This document shows, piece by piece, positions 61,601 through 64,000 of a DNA stretch of 64,000 nt (its first letter is position 1; the number at the start of each line of letters is the position of its first letter). Under the pieces are notes generated by a model that searched no databases, had not been told where the DNA came from, and saw only the letters and a program-made list of their open reading frames with translations. The DNA comes from Phoronis australis. Lineage: Eukaryota; Phoronida; Phoronidae. Made by a program: the position numbers and the translations under genes. The DNA lies in assembly GCA_002633005.1 (NCBI GenBank), contig NMRA01000337.1, positions 216,641 to 280,640 of the forward strand, written 5' to 3'.

Positions 61601-63570
61601 TACTCTATCTTTCACATTTTAACAGCACAACTCTTTTATTCTCTAAACACTGATGAATTAATTTCAAATCTTTGCATTGAGTGTGAGCACGTAATAGTAT
61701 CGGGTTTTGAAGTGTCTGGTGTATATCTCTCTTGTGATTAACATATTTTTCTTCGCTGTTATTTGCATTCTAGAAAGCATTAGTTAGTTGTCATAATTAT
61801 ATTAATTAAATGGCAATATGCTTATTTCTCTTATTTGAACTAAGTTTTGCAATAATTTTGTTCAGCTTATTTTAAAAATGATTGAACTGCATTAAGTTCA
61901 TACAATTTAAATGTTAAAACAACTTGAGTCTTTGTTGATTGTTATAAACTTATGCTATTCCAGGTAATATTTAATTGTTATTTCTCGAAACCATCAACCT
62001 TGTGTTATGTCTTGAGTGATGTATACAAAATTCAATTTTATTGTTTGTTAATGATTGTAGGCATCATTTTTTTCTAAAGCGCAATCACTGTAAAAACCTG
62101 AATTGAATGTCTTAAATATAATGTCATCCCACACAATTGCAAGATTAAACTGAGATACAACTCATGAGCTTGGAGGCCATGATATTTATTTTCCTACCAA
62201 TGCCTATCTACCCACACATCGGACCTCTGTTGTTCAGCCAATGTACCACAATGCATGCTTACCAATTTGATTTGCCTTTGCAGGTAATTTGACTGGTGTC
62301 TTTGAGGAGCCTTCTTCACTTGAAGACTGCCTACAAAGGTACCTCTGTTGCTAATGTGTTCAAGAGTTCTCAAAAATAAATATTGATAAATTGCATCAAA
62401 ATTTTTCGAGTTTCATCGAACTTTCGGCAAAAAGCCTGAAAAGAAAGCTGAAAAAATTAACTTTGAACTTTGAAAATGAGCCACATTTTTGTGATCATAA
62501 AGTTGCTGGCCTTATCACAATACAAGACAAAGAAAATTGACAAAATATCATTTTTCTGTCATGACGGCTAATTTTGTGAACAGCAAATATGGCTGGTAGT
62601 AAATATGGGGGCAAAATTCTAGTTGTAGAATGGCTTAGCCATCTTAGTTTATGTCCTTCTGTTCTCGGTCACTAGAGAAGACTGCTCTGTCGATGAGTTC
62701 GGCTTCTACCCAGTGTCATGATGGTGAATTTGCTGTCATTTTGTCTGAATACTTTTTAATTGTACTTTACATCCCAACTTGTCTGTACTTCTAGGTTCAC
62801 CAAACCAGAACACCTGGGAAGTTCAGCTAAAATCAAATGTGGCAGGTGTCACAGCTATCAGGAGTCGACTAAACAGTTGACTATGAACAAGTTACCTGTT
62901 GTTGCATGTTTTCATCTCAAGGTGAGTGATTTGTAAAACATCCTTAGATGTTTTCTGGTAGCTTTTTGCAGTTCTCACATTTTGATTACTGTAAGTGATT
63001 CTATCCTCTTATGAATTCTTGGATGAATTCATTCCCTAGTCATCTATATTCCAGTTGATTAGCCTTTAATAAGTGTTGTAATCGTAGATTTTCTATAATT
63101 TTGTGGATAGGCCAACCGGAAGTGAACACTTCCGCTAAAATAGTACAAGGCAACAACAGCAGTTTGTGTGTTCTGTTTCTCAGTCGCCCTCTGTATCTAT
63201 TGGGTCAAAAGTTTTGATCAGAAATGAAATGTATGGATTTTAGTAGACTACTTTCAAGTATTGTAAGTTTTAAATTTGTTCAACATGTGCAGTGTCTACT
63301 CAGGTCATTTCATAGGTTATATAAATATGCAAAATATGTTTAAAATGTTTTTCTTATCTAGTGTCATATTTACAACATAGCTGATCTGTCTCAATTTCAG
63401 CGTTTCGAGCATTCCACTGGTTATCACAAGAAGATCTCCACTCTGATCTCCTTTCCCGAAGAGCTCGACATGACCCCGTTTATGTCCTCTTCTCGCTCTA
63501 ACAACAATGGCTACCTTCAAACCAATGCAATACCTTGGGCAAACTCATCTTGTCTGGCCAGTGACCACAA
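49484..63570 (+). CDS. usp22: USP22 orthologue, SAGA deubiquitinase, exons 1-11 (3' end outside window)
   Basis: This is a ubiquitin-specific protease of the USP22/27X/51 (yeast Ubp8) family, the catalytic subunit of the SAGA deubiquitinase module, which removes ubiquitin from histone H2B in the nucleus. Eleven exons join in phase through GT-AG introns into 433 codons plus 2 nt (440 with the longer exon 8). Residues 5 to about 115 form a ZnF-UBP domain. Residues 120-154 are a linker with WEPT and NPKRRK. The USP domain begins at G155, with catalytic Cys166 in GNTCF, the QQDAHEF box at 242-248, and the zinc-ribbon pairs C292/C295 and C350/C353. The His box and final Asp are not present, because the gene runs off the right edge; human USP22 is about 525 residues, so roughly 85-95 are missing. 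The start is the first in-frame ATG after a stop at 49448. Introns range from 456 to 4802 bp. Assignment rests on my recall of the human protein and on intact splice signals. Confidence 0.96.
49607..50658 (+). other. USP22 intron 1
   Basis: 1052 bp between GT at 49607 and AG at 50658. It holds a tRNA-like SINE near 50,290. Two short stretches, near 49,835 and 50,110, share the words CGGGCAATTG and CTATT. Nothing else is recognised. Confidence 0.85.
50285..50440 (+). repeat. tRNA-derived SINE-like fragment
   Basis: TAGGTCAATGGTTATCGTGC resembles a pol III A box, and GGTTCAATTCC about 45 bp later fits a B box. The cloverleaf is poor, and the sequence continues into an unrelated body, so a SINE head is likelier than a working tRNA. 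Confidence 0.5.
50659..50794 (+). CDS. usp22: USP22 exon 2 (ZnF-UBP core)
   Basis: Acceptor TTTGCAG|GCC. It encodes AKSCICHGC, then LHSCLHC, FGC and HIHEHA, the Cys/His core of the ZnF-UBP domain that anchors the protease in the SAGA module. The donor is TTAG|GTAATG. One base is carried to exon 3. A five-unit 28-bp repeat starts 16 bp after the donor. Confidence 0.95.
50811..50950 (+). repeat. 28-bp tandem repeat, five units (intron 2)
   Basis: Five diverged copies of a unit beginning AGCTGTCCTCTTACAACTGG span exactly 140 bp, 16 bp inside intron 2. Units differ by several substitutions, so the array is not recent. Confidence 0.9.
51628..51846 (+). repeat. 73-bp tandem repeat, three nearly identical units (intron 2)
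   Basis: Units start at 51628, 51701 and 51774, with TTTTGTCTAGGTCTGTCTAC at each start. They are almost identical, so the duplication is recent. The downstream flank begins with part of a fourth unit (TTTTG). The copies lie about 200 bp upstream of the exon 3 acceptor. Confidence 0.93.
52043..52141 (+). CDS. usp22: USP22 exon 3 (end of ZnF-UBP)
   Basis: The acceptor follows a long pyrimidine tract ending TTTCAG. The exon encodes [20 protein letters not shown] and the end of the ZnF-UBP fold (YCFAC supplies two ligands). The donor is GTTG|GTAATG, and one base is carried over. Confidence 0.94.
52492..52911 (+). pseudogene. Plus-strand ORF in the intron 3 transposon
   Basis: An open frame of 139 codons contains [14 protein letters not shown], which resembles a short motif seen in uncharacterised transposon-linked proteins of aquatic invertebrates. 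It lies on the strand opposite the THAP remnant. It may be a second fragment, or chance plus decay; I do not assign a function. Confidence 0.3.
53087..53403 (-). pseudogene. Frameshifted THAP-domain coding remnant
   Basis: The N-terminal half of a C2CH THAP finger (FPKD at 53284-53298, conserved Trp codon at 53266-53268) and its C-terminal CxxHF half (CGKHF at 53183-53197) sit in different minus-strand frames. A single indel between them would account for this. It lies inside the TTAA-flanked element of intron 3 and is read antisense to USP22. Confidence 0.65.
53756..53850 (+). repeat. TG/TGCA-rich microsatellite (intron 3)
   Basis: Degenerate TGTGTG and GCATGCATGCGTGCATATGC words about 120 bp before the exon 4 acceptor. 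Confidence 0.85.
53971..54075 (+). CDS. usp22: USP22 exon 4 (linker)
   Basis: Acceptor ACTTTACAG|CTT. It encodes the linker between zinc finger and protease, with WEPT (128-131) and the basic NPKRRK (142-147), both conserved in USP22. The donor is ATAG|GTAAG. The residues upstream of WEPT are shorter than in human USP22. Confidence 0.92.
54112..54286 (+). repeat. About 48-bp tandem repeat, four units (intron 4)
   Basis: Copies of TAATGGGGTAGGAATAAAGT followed by AAACATTAC, spaced roughly 48-58 bp, begin near the exon 4 donor. The last two copies are nearly identical. Confidence 0.85.
54593..54765 (+). CDS. usp22: USP22 exon 5 (catalytic Cys box)
   Basis: Acceptor CATTTCAG|GTC. It encodes [15 protein letters not shown] and the following helix; Cys166 (54625-54627) is the catalytic nucleophile. 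The exon ends CEMGRLFQE and splices in phase 0 at GAA|GTATGT. Reading through the donor gives a short spurious tail before a stop. Confidence 0.97.
55960..59035 (+). repeat. Roughly 150-bp satellite array with 450-bp higher-order period (intron 5)
   Basis: About 20 diverged monomers, each with a core such as GCCCCCTAGTGGC, GCGCCACCTAGTGGCC or GGCGCCTCCTAGTGGC, followed by an ATTTT-rich stretch and words like TTCATGAAATTTGG. In the best preserved part the three core types recur at exactly 450 bp: 56892/57342, 57035/57485 and 57195/57645. Short open frames here are by-products of the repeat. The array fills most of intron 5. Confidence 0.9.
59568..59715 (+). CDS. usp22: USP22 exon 6 (QQDAHEF box)
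   Basis: Acceptor GTTACAG|TTT. It encodes [19 protein letters not shown] and then [11 protein letters not shown], the conserved second USP box, ending VLHRHCK. The donor is AAAG|GTTAG, with one base carried. It follows the 4.8 kb intron 5 that holds the large satellite. Confidence 0.96.
60467..60569 (+). CDS. usp22: USP22 exon 7 (first zinc-ribbon pair)
   Basis: Acceptor GTGTAG|GTG. It encodes a short variable segment, then [25 protein letters not shown] supplies C292 and C295 of the fingers subdomain. The donor is CAA|GTAAGT, carrying two bases that complete an Asn codon in exon 8. Confidence 0.95.
60714..60790 (+). repeat. 32-bp tandem repeat, about 2.4 units (intron 7)
   Basis: Units beginning AGGCTGGTATCAGTTGAGGT start at 60714 and 60746, with a partial third. 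They are almost identical. Confidence 0.85.
61501..61562 (+). CDS. usp22: USP22 exon 8 (alternative donors)
   Basis: Acceptor CCCTTTCAG|TCA. It encodes [20 protein letters not shown]. There are two usable donors: CCTG|GTGAG after 61562, and ATGG|GTTAG after 61583. They differ by 21 nt and leave the same phase, so the long form simply adds seven residues. I chose the first because it is closer to the donor consensus. Confidence 0.88.
62284..62338 (+). CDS. usp22: USP22 exon 9
   Basis: Acceptor TTTGCAG|GTA. This 55-nt exon encodes [19 protein letters not shown], aligning with the variable insert and the conserved LTDCLRRFT stretch of human USP22. The donor is AAAG|GTACC, carrying two bases. 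Confidence 0.9.
62795..62921 (+). CDS. usp22: USP22 exon 10 (second zinc-ribbon pair)
   Basis: Acceptor CTTCTAG|GTT. It encodes [20 protein letters not shown], with C350 and C353 completing the zinc ribbon, then [11 protein letters not shown] and PVVACFHLK. The donor is CAAG|GTGAGT, phase 0. Confidence 0.96.
63401..63570 (+). CDS. usp22: USP22 exon 11 (last exon in window)
   Basis: Acceptor CAATTTCAG|CGT. It encodes [25 protein letters not shown] and a Ser/Asn-rich variable segment ending ASDHK. The donor is CACAA|GTAAG, carrying two bases. The next exon, which should hold GHYTSF and CDDA, is beyond the window. The 430 bp after the donor are intron with nothing else recognised. Confidence 0.93.
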
Positions 63571-64000
63571 GTAAGAGCGGTGTAGTTACAATTGTGTTAT
63601 TGGTGGAACAACTACCCTGTAATTTTTGAAATTTCCAATTTATGCACCCATCTCTCGTTCAAGCGCCCCCTATTTTTGGTAGTAGTAGGTAAGTGAATTT
63701 CCTGAATTTAGGAAATTATTTATGTTACAGTAGGACACTGAACGAGTGCCCAAGTGTTGCATCAAGAAATCTTGAATGGTAACACCTGTAAATTTAGTTC
63801 CTACAATGTGTTAAGAGCATGGCTCTCAGTCCACTAGTGCCATAAATCGCCAAATGTAACAAACTGTTAGACGTATTGGCTTGCTTTTGTCTACGTCACC
63901 ACGAGAATCACCTTTTAATTCAAACAGCTGCGAATAACACACACACGCAATGGTGTTCTATTCAGACCCTTATTCAATACAACTGTTATCGGCCTTTTGT

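Overview
The window is animal nuclear DNA. It is AT-rich and intron-rich, with GT-AG introns, many decayed transposons, minisatellites, SINE-like tRNA remnants and one assembly gap (14031-14321). The one clear host gene is an orthologue of USP22, the deubiquitinase of the SAGA complex. Its sequence, with Penelope-like retroelements and THAP-type DNA transposons alongside, suggests a marine invertebrate, perhaps a deuterostome. The species cannot be told from the sequence.

From 1 to about 49,480 I find no convincing host gene. This part holds mobile-element debris and simple repeats. The main items are: a palindromic element in two forms (1455-1645 and 11861-12630); a 3.2 kb element with terminal inverted repeats whose 3' ORF has a cysteine-rich tail (2953-6110); two dispersed repeat families, each present twice (near 7.6/17.8 kb and 10.0/16.2 kb); a 28-bp minisatellite split by the gap (13.8-14.7 kb); a foldback element (18231-18564); a 30-bp minisatellite (22.6-23.2 kb); two THAP-domain remnants (25.3 and 44.1 kb); a nested complex in which inverted minisatellites and a Penelope-like element lie between mariner-like ends (33411-36720); a second Penelope-like element (41.4-42.4 kb); and several GGGGG/CCCCC-rich short elements.

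From 49,484 to the right edge lies the USP22 orthologue on the plus strand. Eleven coding exons can be joined by phase-consistent GT-AG introns. They encode the ZnF-UBP domain (exons 1-3), a linker with WEPT and NPKRRK motifs (exon 4), and the USP catalytic domain up to just before the catalytic His and Asp boxes, which lie beyond the window. The introns carry their own cargo: a tRNA-like SINE (intron 1), 28-bp and 73-bp tandem repeats (intron 2), a 1.44 kb THAP transposon flanked by TTAA (intron 3), a roughly 48-bp repeat (intron 4), and in intron 5 a 3 kb satellite of about 150-bp monomers in an exact 450-bp higher-order period. Each monomer centres on a word close to the CTCF core motif. 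That array is the most interesting structure here.
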